Below the pieces are notes generated by a model. It worked only from the letters and a program-made list of their open reading frames with translations, searched no databases and was not told the DNA's origin. 64,000 nt of DNA from Bradyrhizobium sp. 1(2017). GTDB lineage: Bacteria; Pseudomonadota; Alphaproteobacteria; Rhizobiales; Xanthobacteraceae. The stretch is taken from positions 434,001 to 498,000 of the forward strand of contig NZ_CP050022.2 in assembly GCF_011602485.2 (NCBI RefSeq), written 5' to 3'. Position numbers and translations under genes: made by a program. Every line of letters begins with the position of its first letter. Position 1 is the stretch's first letter. This document shows positions 18,867 to 28,185 of this stretch, piece after piece.

Positions 18867-19400
18867 GTGTCCTTTTCGGTCTACGAGATCACGGTGCCTG
18901 TGATGGTCCACGGGCTGAATGTGATGGACGACTATCTCGACCACGCCGAAGCGCTCGAGAGAACCAGAGGGTTCGAGCCGAGGAGGATTCTTGGCGAGCG
19001 GCTCGTACCCGATATGCTGACCTTCGGAGAACAGTTTTCCGTCGGCTGCAACAAGGTCGACGCGCACATGGCGAAGCTGATGCAGCACGACGCGCCAGCA
19101 CCTCGCAACATCTCCATGACGTACCCGGCATTAAAGGAACGGATTCTCGAGACGCGCGGTTTCCTGCAAAGTGTTCAGCCGGACGAGATTGCCGGCGCGC
19201 AGTCCCATACATACGAGTTGACGCCGCCTATCGTGCGTGGGTGGTTCGGCGGTGAAGACTACATCCGGCATCTGGTCCTGCCCGACTTCTTTTTCCATAT
19301 CTCGATTGCGCACGCGATCCTTCGGCGCCTGGGAGCGAGGATCGGGAAGCGCGACTACCTCGGAAACCTCAGTCAACAGAGCGGCGGCGACTACTCGTAA
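18867..19400 (+). CDS. DUF1993-family protein
   Basis: A 177-residue protein from a GTG start, matching the DUF1993 family. Features are a four-helix-bundle pattern, with MSFSVYEITVPVMVHGLNVM at the N terminus, DMLTFGEQFSVGCNKVDAHM in the middle and LPDFFFHISIAHAILRRLG near the end. The fold resembles the DinB/YfiT metalloenzyme group. Function is unknown. It ends 12 bases before the MFS gene and is likely co-transcribed with it. Confidence 0.82.
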   Translation: MSFSVYEITVPVMVHGLNVMDDYLDHAEALERTRGFEPRRILGERLVPDMLTFGEQFSVGCNKVDAHMAKLMQHDAPAPRNISMTYPALKERILETRGFLQSVQPDEIAGAQSHTYELTPPIVRGWFGGEDYIRHLVLPDFFFHISIAHAILRRLGARIGKRDYLGNLSQQSGGDYS

Positions 19401-19412
19401 GGGGCGGGCGCG

Positions 19413-20750
19413 GTGCACGGCGAATGTTTGACGGCGGCTCGGCGCCGCTGGGTCATGATCTGCATCTTGATTGGACTTGGTCTAAGTTCTCTTGGAAGCG
19501 CGATCGTGAACATCGCCTTGCCAAACATCGCGCGTTCATTCGCGAGTAGCGACGCCGCGGCCGTTTGGGTCGTAAACGCATATCAGCTTTCGGCGACGAT
19601 CTGCTTGCTGCCCATTGCAAGTCTGGTCGGCTCACTCGGTCTAAAACGCGTTTATGCCACAGGCTTGGCCATTTTTGTCCTCGCGTCGTTCGGTTGCGCT
19701 TTCGCCCCAACATTGCCGATGCTGGTGAGCGCGCGCTTGATTCAGGGGGCCGGAGCCGCTGGAATCTCCGTGGCCGGTATGGCATTTGTCCGCGTGGTTT
19801 ATCCCCATCACTTGGTCAGCAAGGGCTTTGCGTTGGTCGCGCTGGCAGTGGCGATACCTGGCGCATTGGGCCCCACCATCGCGGCGGCAATACTTGCCGT
19901 AGCAAAGTGGCCCTGGCTGTTTCTGGTGAATGTGCCGTTCGGACTTGCTGTACCTCTGTTTATCGCCGCTGCACCACCAGATGTTCGGTCTGCGAGTTCT
20001 CTCGATCTGACCGGGATCGCTCTCAACGCGCTGGCGTTCGGGCTCTTCGTCGTTGGCGTCGGAACGCTTGGTACCGGCGATGGGCGCATTGCGACGGGAG
20101 AGATCGTGGCGGGTCTTTTCTTCCTTGGCCTCTTCGTTCGACAGCAGCTCCAGCACTCTGCGCCGATGTTGCCATTCGATCTTTTTCGTATACCTCTGTT
20201 TACTCTGTCCGTGTGGACATCCGTCTGCTCCTATGCAGCGCAAATCTTGGCTTACGTCTCCTTGCCGTTCTTGTTTGAGACGAGCATGCATCTTTCGGCC
20301 GTGCAAACAGGCTTTCTTGTTACGCCCTGGCCGTTGATGACCGCCGTCACGGCTCCAATCGCCGGCCGCTTGGCAATCCGCTACCCAGCCTCAGGGATCT
20401 GCAGTGTCGGTTTGGCGTTGTTGGCGATTGGTTTGCTCCTGATGGTCTTCCTGCCGACAGCTCCGGAAAGGTGGGATGTCGCTTGGCGACTGGCACTTTG
20501 CGGTATTGGCTTTGGTCTGTTTCAGACCCCGAACAACACGGCGATGATGACGGCTGGACCCTTAGGGCGCAGTGGGGCTGCAAGTGGGATGAATGCCGCA
20601 GCCCGCTACATCGGGTGGTCACTTGGTTCCGCGTTGGTCTCGCTGATCTTTGGCTTGGGCGGAGACCACGGCGCGGTCTCTTGTTTGGTCGCCGGAATGG
20701 CTTTCGCTCTGATGGGAGTCGCTACCAGCAGCGCTCGCCGATTCCGGTAA
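19413..20750 (+). CDS. MFS transporter, DHA2-like
   Basis: A 445-residue polytopic membrane protein with about 13-14 hydrophobic segments. The first segment has SAIVNIALPNIARSF and is followed by VWVVNAYQLSAT, the antiporter motif of drug:H+ exporters. RLIQGAGAAGISVAG gives motif C-like glycine pattern. The start is a GTG after AAGGGGCGGG; an ATG 42 bases downstream is the alternative. The gene's base use is noticeably less GC-rich than its surroundings, suggesting a different origin. Exported compounds are unknown. Confidence 0.9.
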   Translation: MHGECLTAARRRWVMICILIGLGLSSLGSAIVNIALPNIARSFASSDAAAVWVVNAYQLSATICLLPIASLVGSLGLKRVYATGLAIFVLASFGCAFAPTLPMLVSARLIQGAGAAGISVAGMAFVRVVYPHHLVSKGFALVALAVAIPGALGPTIAAAILAVAKWPWLFLVNVPFGLAVPLFIAAAPPDVRSASSLDLTGIALNALAFGLFVVGVGTLGTGDGRIATGEIVAGLFFLGLFVRQQLQHSAPMLPFDLFRIPLFTLSVWTSVCSYAAQILAYVSLPFLFETSMHLSAVQTGFLVTPWPLMTAVTAPIAGRLAIRYPASGICSVGLALLAIGLLLMVFLPTAPERWDVAWRLALCGIGFGLFQTPNNTAMMTAGPLGRSGAASGMNAAARYIGWSLGSALVSLIFGLGGDHGAVSCLVAGMAFALMGVATSSARRFR

Positions 20751-20832
20751 CGTCCGCGCGCGGCCGCTTCCGTGAAAGTCTTGGATGACTGACAAGCTTG
20801 GGAATTAGCGGACCGGCTGAATTCAATGCTTT

Positions 20833-22350
20833 CTAGGTTTCTACCGAGCCGCCCGCTTTCTCCGCGGTCCGTGTCAAGGTCATCGCCGCTGCAAGGGCGC
20901 CGCAGGTTGACGTCGCAGCGGCTACTGCGAGGCCGACCTCGTGCCCGGACGCGAAAGGCGCGATGCCGGCGGCCAATGCGGCCCCGGCAAGCTGTGCAAT
21001 CCTGCTCGCCGCATTGTTGATGCCGGAGGCGAGCCCCTCGTCGGCCTGGTCCACACTCGACATGACCGACGCAGTGAGCGGTGCCACCAGCACAGCGAAG
21101 GACAGGCCCAGCAGGGCCATGGGTCCGATCACGCCGAGCATCAGGGGCTCTTCCCGGCCGAGCGCCATCCAGACATAAGCGAGCGCCGCGCCGATCGGTC
21201 CCATGATGAGCATAGCTTGCGTGCCGATCCTGTCCGCCAACCTGCCGAAGACATTCGACAACAGTCCCACGCCGAGCGTGAAGGGCAGGAATGCCAGCCC
21301 GGCAACTGTCGGCGACAGAGCGCGGCGATCGACGAGGTCAAAAGGTAGCAGAAAGAACATGATCGAAATCCCTGCATAAACCAACAGAGTGACGACGTTC
21401 AGTCCGAGGAAGACGCGATTGTCCGCCAGGCGAGGTGGGGTCATCGGATGTTCGCTTCTGCGCTCCCAGAACGCGTAGACGGCGAGCCCGACAATCCCAA
21501 GTCCAGCGACGGTCATGAGCACGGTTCCCGACCGGGCTGGAATGCCCGAGGCCGCTTGAGCTTCAGCGGAGCCGATCTGACTGAGCGCCCAGGTGAGCGC
21601 CCCGATCGCCGAAGCGAGGATCGCGGCGCCGAGAAGATCGAACCTGCGGTGGATACGGCCATCTCTCGGCGCGAAGACCAGCAGGAGTCCGACTGATACG
21701 AACGCGAGTGGCGGGTTGATCCAGAACACTGATGACCAGCCAAAGGTCTCGGTCAGCCAGCCGCCCAGGACAGGACCTCCGGCTGTGGTGAGGGCAGATG
21801 CCGCGGCCCATACGCCGATTGCCCGGTTTCGCTCTACGCGCGGATAGGTGGCGCCGATCAGAGCGAGACTGGCGGGGGCGACGATCGCTGCGGACGCTCC
21901 TTGCCCGACGCGGGCAGCGATCAGCCAGGCGGACGAAGGCGCCAGCGCGCAAGCGACGGACGCCAGGCCGAACAGGACGCAACCGAGCGCGAGCATGCGG
22001 GCCTTGCCATAGACATCCGCGAGCGCGCCGCCGATCAATGTCAACGAGGCGAGCGCCAGCATATACCCGTTGAGAACCCATTGAATCGAGGCGAGGTCCG
22101 CTCCCAAATCGGCGCGTAATCTCGGTAACGCAACCGGCAGCGCTGTCGCATCGATGAAAGCCATCGAGGACGCGAGAACACAGGCCGCGAGGACCATTCG
22201 CCGGCAGCGAGGCGACGCTTCCCGTCCGAACTGGCGCGGGCAGGGTTCCGCATCGATAATGCCACGGCTGCACCCCTCCACAAAAGACCGCGTCTCGCTG
22301 CGACAAGCTCGCCGTCTCTTGTTTGCAGGGTTGGTCATTCGCGATCCCAT
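20833..22350 (-). CDS. MFS drug transporter, DHA2 family (14 segments)
   Basis: A 505-residue exporter of the EmrB/QacA type. After a long polar N-terminal stretch of about 50 residues, MAFIDATALPVALPRL and IQWVLNGYMLALASLTLIGG give the DHA2 signature, and VGQGASAAIVAPASLALIG is motif C. Fourteen membrane segments fit. The start is uncertain: ATG at 22350, or 12 bases later, neither with a strong ribosome site. Element copy D lies 61 bases upstream in the correct orientation. Confidence 0.9.
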   Translation of the reverse strand: MGSRMTNPANKRRRACRSETRSFVEGCSRGIIDAEPCPRQFGREASPRCRRMVLAACVLASSMAFIDATALPVALPRLRADLGADLASIQWVLNGYMLALASLTLIGGALADVYGKARMLALGCVLFGLASVACALAPSSAWLIAARVGQGASAAIVAPASLALIGATYPRVERNRAIGVWAAASALTTAGGPVLGGWLTETFGWSSVFWINPPLAFVSVGLLLVFAPRDGRIHRRFDLLGAAILASAIGALTWALSQIGSAEAQAASGIPARSGTVLMTVAGLGIVGLAVYAFWERRSEHPMTPPRLADNRVFLGLNVVTLLVYAGISIMFFLLPFDLVDRRALSPTVAGLAFLPFTLGVGLLSNVFGRLADRIGTQAMLIMGPIGAALAYVWMALGREEPLMLGVIGPMALLGLSFAVLVAPLTASVMSSVDQADEGLASGINNAASRIAQLAGAALAAGIAPFASGHEVGLAVAAATSTCGALAAAMTLTRTAEKAGGSVET

Positions 22351-22759
22351 TTCGGATTAAGGCGTTTCCAGCGGCCGTCTCACTGTGGCGGTCGGACTCC
22401 ATCGAGGAAAATCATCTCTCGCCATGAAATCGATAAACGATCGATATTGTCTTGCTGAGGGCATGCGATCGCGGCTCGCGCGGATTGCCTCGATTAAGAC
22501 GGCCGACAGGGCCATCGCGGCGCCATTCCCCGCTGCAATGGAAACTATGCGCGCCGGCTATTGGAAATTGGTGCTCCGCGTTGCGATCAATAAACACCGC
22601 TCGCAGATTTCGTCGAGTGCTCGACAAATGAACTCGTGAAGGCGCTGTTCCATCTTCTTCTTCGGAAGCTGTCTGTCGTCGCTGGCAAGCAATGTCGAAC
22701 GGGCTTTTATCGTTGGAACATACCCGGCGAGGGAGCGAAAAACTGAGGAGGCAACTCAC
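22351..22759. other. Divergent intergenic region with element copy D
   Basis: About 410 bases between the divergent MFS and dehydrogenase genes. It holds the 24-bp element at 22411-22434, pointing to the MFS gene. No open frame in it looks like a gene. GAGGAGG lies just before the dehydrogenase ATG. Confidence 0.5.
22411..22434 (-). promoter_or_regulatory. Common dyad element, copy D (MFS gene)
   Basis: Read toward the MFS gene: ATCgaTTT-N8-GAGatGAT, with CAATATCGATCG upstream and TTTTCC downstream. It is slightly diverged in one half-site, but the spacing of every part is kept. Confidence 0.7.
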
Positions 22760-23677
22760 ATGAAGGCAATCGCTGTAACGGACCAGACCGCGGGAACAGC
22801 CGGGATGAAGCTCGTGGAGCGACCGGAACCGCGGCCGGCTCTAAACGACGTCGTGGTTGAAGTTCATGCCTCGGGCTTCACGTGGGACGAGTTAACCTGG
22901 CCTCCGACATGGACCGATCGCCTCGATCGCGACCGAACACCGTCGATCCCCGGGCACGAACTGGCCGGGATCGTCACCGCTCTCGGTTATGGCACGACAG
23001 GGCTCTCGGTCGGACAGCGGGTGTTCGGTCTCACCGACTGGTATCGCGACGGCACCTTGGCGGAGCATGTGGCGGTCGAGGCGCGCAACCTTGCGCCGCT
23101 GCCGGGCGACGTCGACTTCACGGTAGGCGCGAGCCTGCCGATGCCGGGTCTGACTGCGTGGCAGGGGCTGTTCGTGCACGGCCACCTTCAGGCAGGGCAG
23201 AGCGTCCTCGCGCATGGCGCCGCTGGTGTAATCGGGTCGATGGTGACCCAGCTCGCACGCGAGGCCGGAGCCTACGTCATCGGCACCGGACGTGCTGCCG
23301 ACCGTCAGGCGGTGCTCGACTTCGGTGCGAATGAGTTCGTCGACCTCGAGAACGATACCTTGCAAGACGTCCGTGGCGTCGATCTGGCTTTCGATATCTT
23401 TGGCGGCGATATCGCGAAGCGGTCCGCAGGCCTGATTCGAGCTGGAGGAACGCTAGTGACCATCGCGGGGCCGACCGAGGCGCGGCCCATCGATGGCTTG
23501 TCGATCGATTTCGTTGTCGAGTCCGATCGTGCGCAATTGAGTGAGATCGTCCAGCGGGTGCGGGACGGCCGGCTCCGGACGAACATTGGAACCGTTTCGA
23601 CCCTTGACGACGCCATCGCCGCGTTCAATCGGCCCGAGCGACGCAAGGGGAAGTCAATCGTCCGCGTTCGCCCGTGA
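22760..23677 (+). CDS. Zinc-independent quinone oxidoreductase/alcohol dehydrogenase, paralogue 1
   Basis: A 305-residue medium-chain dehydrogenase/reductase lacking the structural zinc lobe. PGHELAGIVTALGYGTTGLS and the Rossmann motif AHGAAGVIGSMVTQLA (about 153-168) are clear. The protein matches the quinone oxidoreductase-like group, which reduces quinones or enals with NADPH. It is about 82 percent identical by eye to the gene at 28830-29777, with a stretch of about 80 residues almost unchanged. Unlike its paralogue, it has no copy of the 24-bp element upstream. A good GAGGAGG precedes the ATG. Confidence 0.9.
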   Translation: MKAIAVTDQTAGTAGMKLVERPEPRPALNDVVVEVHASGFTWDELTWPPTWTDRLDRDRTPSIPGHELAGIVTALGYGTTGLSVGQRVFGLTDWYRDGTLAEHVAVEARNLAPLPGDVDFTVGASLPMPGLTAWQGLFVHGHLQAGQSVLAHGAAGVIGSMVTQLAREAGAYVIGTGRAADRQAVLDFGANEFVDLENDTLQDVRGVDLAFDIFGGDIAKRSAGLIRAGGTLVTIAGPTEARPIDGLSIDFVVESDRAQLSEIVQRVRDGRLRTNIGTVSTLDDAIAAFNRPERRKGKSIVRVRP

Positions 23678-23865
23678 GGATGCGGGGCAGAGAACGATTC
23701 CGCGTGGATCTTGCGAAGTACGGATCGTCGCCTTCGACGCGTTCCCGAGGTTGAATTGATGTTGCGAGAGGTGGTTCGCGAACGGACACGGTGTTTCGGC
23801 TTCGGGGGGCCAGGCAATGAACCCCGCGCGCCGCTAAGCCCACGCACCGAGATGACGGTCAGGTC

Positions 23866-25302
23866 GTGAGCGGCGCGTCCCTGATCTTGACTGATCGCGG
23901 CCTGGCGCTCGCCGAGCCCAAGGCCGCCGGCGCGCGAGGGGGCACCAAGGTCCTCGCCGCGTCGAGCCTCGGCGGCTGCCTCGTGTTCGTCAACGGCGCC
24001 GTCGTCGCGGTCGCGCTCGCGGCGATTGGCCGGGATATGCGCCTGTCGCCGCTTGGACTGCAGTGGGTATTGAACGCCGAGCTCTTGCCGCTGGCGGCAA
24101 TGACGTTGGTCGCTGGCGCGCTGGGCGATCGGTTTGGGCAAAAGCGGATGTTCCTTGGGGGGATCGCCTTTTACGGCTTTGGCACGACCACGATTAGTTT
24201 CGCGCAGGATCTTGCGCCGCTCATTGGTGGCCGCTTCTTGCAAGGCCTGGGCGAAGCATTGATCGTGCCCAATGGGCTTTCCGTGCTTGGGCGGGCCTTT
24301 CCCGCCGACGAGAAAGCCCGTGCAATCGGCATCTGGTCAGCCGCCGCAGCAGTTGCGAGTGGCGTCGTCCCCGCGATCGCGGGCGCGATCATTGATCACG
24401 GATCCTGGCGGACGAGCTTTCTGATGCTCCTGCCCATCGTCGCGAGCGCGCTGGCACTCGGCATCGCGTGGATACCCAAGGACTCCCCGAACAGCCAGGT
24501 CCGGATCGACGTCAATGGCGCGATTCTTTCGACACTGGGGCTCGGCTCGTTGGGCGCGGGGTTGACCAGCCTGACGAACGGTTCCGGTCCAACCCTTTGT
24601 GTGCTCGTCACTCTGATCGCCGGTCTGGGCGGCTTGGTCGGTCTTGTCGTGACGCAACGCCGATTAGGCAACAACGCAATGCTGCCTCCGTCGCTGTTCG
24701 CTTCGCGTTCGGTTGCCGGCGCAAACCTGTACACCGCGCTCCTCTACGGTCCGTTCACAGTCCTGCTAACGTTGATTCCGTTCGTGATGATCCAGGGCGC
24801 GCACCTGTCAACGCTGATGGCGGGCCTGGCCTTCATTCCCTTGCAAGTGCTGATTACGGTCGTCTCGCCGCTCGCCGGTATGCTCTGCCGCAGGTTCGGC
24901 CGACGCATGCCATTGTTCGCCGGCAGCGCCGTCGTCGCCTTGAGCTGCATCATGGCGCTCCGTATCGGTCCGAATGCGACCTATTGGCCGGATATCTTCC
25001 CCAGCATCCTGTTGCTGGCGCTAGGCATGAGCCTGGCGATCGCGCCGTTAACGACCCTCGTCCTCACCTCCGTCGAGCCCGATCGAGTCGGAACCGTGTC
25101 CGGCGTCAACAGCGCGGTCTCACGCGTGGGGTCGCTCTTCGCCATCGCGCTGCTCGGCGGAGTGCTGCAGCAAGGCGGTCCTCAGCTGTTCTCGGGATTC
25201 CACATGGCCATGGTTGCCGCTGCGGTCACCTGCGTTCTCGCCGCGCTCGCGGTGTTCATCATCGAGCCGGGGCCGCACGTCGACTTCGTTCCTCGCGACT
25301 GA
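23866..25302 (+). CDS. MFS transporter, DHA2-like
   Basis: A 478-residue membrane protein with about 14 hydrophobic segments. GLQWVLNAELLPLAAMTLVA and DRFGQKRMFLGGIAFYGFG give the DHA2 start and motif A, and GRFLQGLGEALIVPNGLS corresponds to motif C. It starts at GTG after a GGTCAGG, and no ATG with better context is close. It may export the same type of compound as the other two MFS pumps nearby. The cupin gene follows 71 bases later. Confidence 0.9.
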   Translation: MSGASLILTDRGLALAEPKAAGARGGTKVLAASSLGGCLVFVNGAVVAVALAAIGRDMRLSPLGLQWVLNAELLPLAAMTLVAGALGDRFGQKRMFLGGIAFYGFGTTTISFAQDLAPLIGGRFLQGLGEALIVPNGLSVLGRAFPADEKARAIGIWSAAAAVASGVVPAIAGAIIDHGSWRTSFLMLLPIVASALALGIAWIPKDSPNSQVRIDVNGAILSTLGLGSLGAGLTSLTNGSGPTLCVLVTLIAGLGGLVGLVVTQRRLGNNAMLPPSLFASRSVAGANLYTALLYGPFTVLLTLIPFVMIQGAHLSTLMAGLAFIPLQVLITVVSPLAGMLCRRFGRRMPLFAGSAVVALSCIMALRIGPNATYWPDIFPSILLLALGMSLAIAPLTTLVLTSVEPDRVGTVSGVNSAVSRVGSLFAIALLGGVLQQGGPQLFSGFHMAMVAAAVTCVLAALAVFIIEPGPHVDFVPRD

Positions 25303-25373
25303 CCCGTTCGGTGCCGGCAATCAGCCGGCCCGCAAGGTCGATGGGAAAGAACGAGTACCAAAGGAGAAAGCCC

Positions 25374-25787
25374 ATGAAGATCCGGACCATTGTCGCTGCC
25401 ACCTGCGTCGCATTCGCGATCGCCGGCCCCATCCGTGCCCATGATCACGAAGCGGAGACCGTCGCAAAGAAACTCGAGGCGGCCATTCCCAATGTTCCTG
25501 GCAAGTCGCTGGTCGCCCTCGAGGTCGATTACGCGCCGGGCGCGGCATCGCCGCCCCATACCCATGCGAAGTCGGCTTTCATCTACGCGTACGTCATCTC
25601 GGGCGCAATCGAATCGAAGGTGAATGACGGTGAGAAGCGCATCTATCGGGCGGGCGAGGGGTGGTCTGAACCGCCGGGCGCGATCCATTCAATCAGCCGC
25701 AACGCGAGCAGGACAAAGCCGGCAAAGCTGCTCGCGGTCTTCATCCTCGACACCAACGACAGCCCGCTGACGATACCCGTCAAATAA
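25374..25787 (+). CDS. Secreted cupin-domain protein
   Basis: A 137-residue protein with a signal peptide (MKIRTIVAATCVAFAIAGPI, cleaved near IRAHD). The cupin core shows PPHTHAKSAFIYAYVISG, with two histidines and the glutamate position replaced by alanine or lysine, and a late GWSEPPGAIHSISRN. Metal binding may therefore be altered. AAGGAG lies 8 bases upstream of the ATG. It sits behind the third MFS gene, and co-transcription is likely. Confidence 0.85.
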   Translation: MKIRTIVAATCVAFAIAGPIRAHDHEAETVAKKLEAAIPNVPGKSLVALEVDYAPGAASPPHTHAKSAFIYAYVISGAIESKVNDGEKRIYRAGEGWSEPPGAIHSISRNASRTKPAKLLAVFILDTNDSPLTIPVK

Positions 25788-25880
25788 CACGTTCACTGAG
25801 CCTGGCACGAAACCACGGTCATGATATCGGCGGACAGTTGTCCTCGGCCGGTATCCGCTCTGTCACTGAAAGCGGAGAAT

Positions 25881-26831
25881 ATGCTTCACGGAATTGACAA
25901 CGACGTTGTCGAAAATGCATTTGCCCGAGACGTCGTCGTCGGCTTATCCGCCGATGTGAAGACGCTGCCGAGCCGTTGGCTGTACGACGAGCGTGGCTCT
26001 GAACTTTTCGAAGAGATAACAAGGCAGGATGAGTATTATCTGACGCGAGCTGAAACGTCGATCCTGCGAGAGCGGCGGCGTGACATCGCCGACTTTGTGG
26101 AGCCTGGCACGATTCTCGTCGAGTACGGGGCGGGAGCCGGCGTTAAAACGGAGCTGTTGCTCGCGGGCCTGCGTGTCCCGCGAGGCTATGTGCCGATCGA
26201 TGTCGCCGGTGCCTTCCTTGCAGAAACGTCCAGCAGGATCGCTTCGCGCTTCCCATCGCTCTGCGTCCGCCCGATCGAGCGCAATTTCCTGGACACATTT
26301 GAGCTTCCGTTTATTGGCTCTGGTGGCGGCCGGACGGGATTCTTTCCTGGCTCGACGATGGGAAATTTGAGCGCGAGCGAGGGGAAAACCTTGCTCATGC
26401 AGATGAGCCGGCACCTCGGCGACGACGGGCGTGCCATCATCGGTGTCGATCTCGAGAAAAACCTGGATACGCTTCTGCGCGCATACGACGACGGCGCGGG
26501 CGTGACCGCCGCTTTCAACCTCAACCTACTCAAGCGGATCAACGTCGAACTGGGCGGCAACTTCCGCCTGGAGAAGTTCAAGCATGCGGCGCGCTGGAAC
26601 GAGATTGAGAAAGCGGTGGAGATGCATCTGGTGAGTTTGTGCGATCAGAGCGCAACCCTCTGTGGGCGAACGTTCAATTTCATAACGTCCGAAACCGTCC
26701 ATACCGAGAGTTCTCGAAAATATACCGCGGAGAGTTTCGAGCAGCTTGCCAGATCCGGCGGATGGAAGGTCGCCGAGCTTTGGCAAGATGAGGACGGGCT
26801 CTTCGGCCTATTTGGACTCATTCGGTGCTGA
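25881..26831 (+). CDS. egtD: Histidine N-alpha-methyltransferase (EgtD)-like protein
   Basis: A 316-residue SAM-dependent methyltransferase of the EgtD family, which trimethylates histidine to hercynine in ergothioneine synthesis. LPSRWLYDERGSELFEEITR and EYYLTRAETSIL (52-63) are the substrate-cap motifs, and VEYGAGAGVKTELL is the SAM-binding loop. FFPGSTMGNL, near residue 155, is also typical. I prefer the ATG at 25881, with GCGGAG before it, because the result aligns at the N terminus with known EgtD; a start at 25821 adds 20 residues. No egtB neighbour is present, so the histidine betaine pathway would need a partner elsewhere. Confidence 0.85.
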   Translation: MLHGIDNDVVENAFARDVVVGLSADVKTLPSRWLYDERGSELFEEITRQDEYYLTRAETSILRERRRDIADFVEPGTILVEYGAGAGVKTELLLAGLRVPRGYVPIDVAGAFLAETSSRIASRFPSLCVRPIERNFLDTFELPFIGSGGGRTGFFPGSTMGNLSASEGKTLLMQMSRHLGDDGRAIIGVDLEKNLDTLLRAYDDGAGVTAAFNLNLLKRINVELGGNFRLEKFKHAARWNEIEKAVEMHLVSLCDQSATLCGRTFNFITSETVHTESSRKYTAESFEQLARSGGWKVAELWQDEDGLFGLFGLIRC

Positions 26832-26898
26832 ACGGCGGATGATGCGGACCATAAAGTCCGTCGAAACCGGATAGAGTTGCGGCGTAAAGGAAAGCGGT

Positions 26899-27357
26899 AT
26901 GGAGCAGTCCCCCAAGATTGGCGACAGGATCACAGACAAATCAAGATCACCCGATGACAGCACTCTCCGTGACTGGATCGGGCCAAAAGCATTCGGGCAT
27001 TGGGCTGAGTTGCGGAAATGGATCGAGGCACACTACCCCGGTGTCTTCGAGCCGGAGTGGCTGTTTCGTGGCAAGAAGCGCGGCTGGTCACTGCGTTATA
27101 AGAAGTCCAGGGCTTTCTGCACGCTCCTGCCGGAATACAGGCTATTCTCAGTCGAGGTGGTCCTGGGGACGGCAGAGCGAGAGAAATTTGAGGCGCGACG
27201 CTACGGGTGGCGCACTGAGCTGGTCAAGCTCTACGATGAAGCCCGAGCATATCCCGACGGAAAATGGCTGAAAGTTGCTATCTCATCTGCAGTCGATCGG
27301 CATGACGTGACGGAGCTTCTGAGTCTGAAGCGTCCTCCTCCTCGATCGCGAGATTGA
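26899..27357 (+). CDS. DUF3788-family protein
   Basis: A 152-residue protein of the DUF3788 type. The middle FRGKKRGWSLRYKKSRAFCT and LFSVEVVLGTAEREKFE are characteristic, as is DGKWLKVAISS near the end. The family has no defined biochemical role. It begins 68 bases after egtD on the same strand and could be co-transcribed. The AAGGAAAG before the ATG is a fair ribosome site. Confidence 0.8.
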   Translation: MEQSPKIGDRITDKSRSPDDSTLRDWIGPKAFGHWAELRKWIEAHYPGVFEPEWLFRGKKRGWSLRYKKSRAFCTLLPEYRLFSVEVVLGTAEREKFEARRYGWRTELVKLYDEARAYPDGKWLKVAISSAVDRHDVTELLSLKRPPPRSRD

Positions 27358-27604
27358 GGTGCGCGCCGCGCCTCGGCGGCTGAACAACATCGAATTGGAG
27401 ACGTTGGTCTCGCCCGCCGCCAGGCGAGGCGCTTTTGCTACCTGTTCACGGACGGTATCGGCGCGTTTTCCGAGACGCAATAATCACCAGTCGCGGCTTG
27501 CCGACCGAACGCATTCGGAGGAATCTTTCCCGGTGCGCCCGCGCCTTGGGTCGTCTTCGTATCGTGGAGATTCCTCGGAGATCGCCGATATGGCCGGATA
27601 GAGT

Positions 27605-28153
27605 TCAGACCGAACCAGCCGGCGTAACGGCAGGAAAGTCCTTCGCGGGATCAGCCACATTGTTGAAGAAGTTCGTCAGAGAGTACATGGCCACCAGCGC
27701 GACGATCTCGATGACGTTTGCGTCCGTGTAACCGGCATCGCGGACAGCTTTCAGATCGACGTCACTAACCTTGCCCCGGGTCTCGATGACTTTGCGCGCA
27801 AACTGGACGGCGGCATCCCGCTTCGGGTCGCTGGCATGGCCTTTGCGAGCGAGAGTGATCTCATTAGCGGGCAGCTTGGCCATATGATGGGCGGTAAAGC
27901 TGTGGACCGTCAGGCAGTAGTCGCAACTATTCACCTCGGAGACCGCAAGGCCAATGCTGTCGCGTGTCTTCACATCTAGCGTCTTGCTCAAGGAGCCGAG
28001 CAGGGCGGCCCATGAGTTGAAAGCGATCGGGCTTGCCGCAAAGGTCGCCATCATATTTGGAGTGAACCCGATGTTCTTGGCGAACATATCCAGGGTCGGT
28101 TTCGAATCGGCCGGCACTTGTTCCGGCATTAGCGCTGCAATTCTTGGCATCAT
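27605..28153 (-). CDS. Carboxymuconolactone decarboxylase/AhpD-like protein
   Basis: A 182-residue AhpD-fold protein. VSEVNSCDYCLTVHSF matches E-x3-C-x2-C-x3-H with Glu73, Cys77, Cys80 and His84, the peroxidase proton-relay motif. Such proteins reduce peroxides or quench electrophiles. The start is ambiguous: ATG-ATG at 28153/28150, or a TTG at 28189 whose TTGA overlaps the nitroreductase stop. It is the third gene of a minus-strand operon with the dehydrogenase and nitroreductase. Confidence 0.85.
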   Translation of the reverse strand: MMPRIAALMPEQVPADSKPTLDMFAKNIGFTPNMMATFAASPIAFNSWAALLGSLSKTLDVKTRDSIGLAVSEVNSCDYCLTVHSFTAHHMAKLPANEITLARKGHASDPKRDAAVQFARKVIETRGKVSDVDLKAVRDAGYTDANVIEIVALVAMYSLTNFFNNVADPAKDFPAVTPAGSV

Positions 28154-28185
28154 GAGCTTTCGTAAGTCGCTGGGGTCACAAATAG

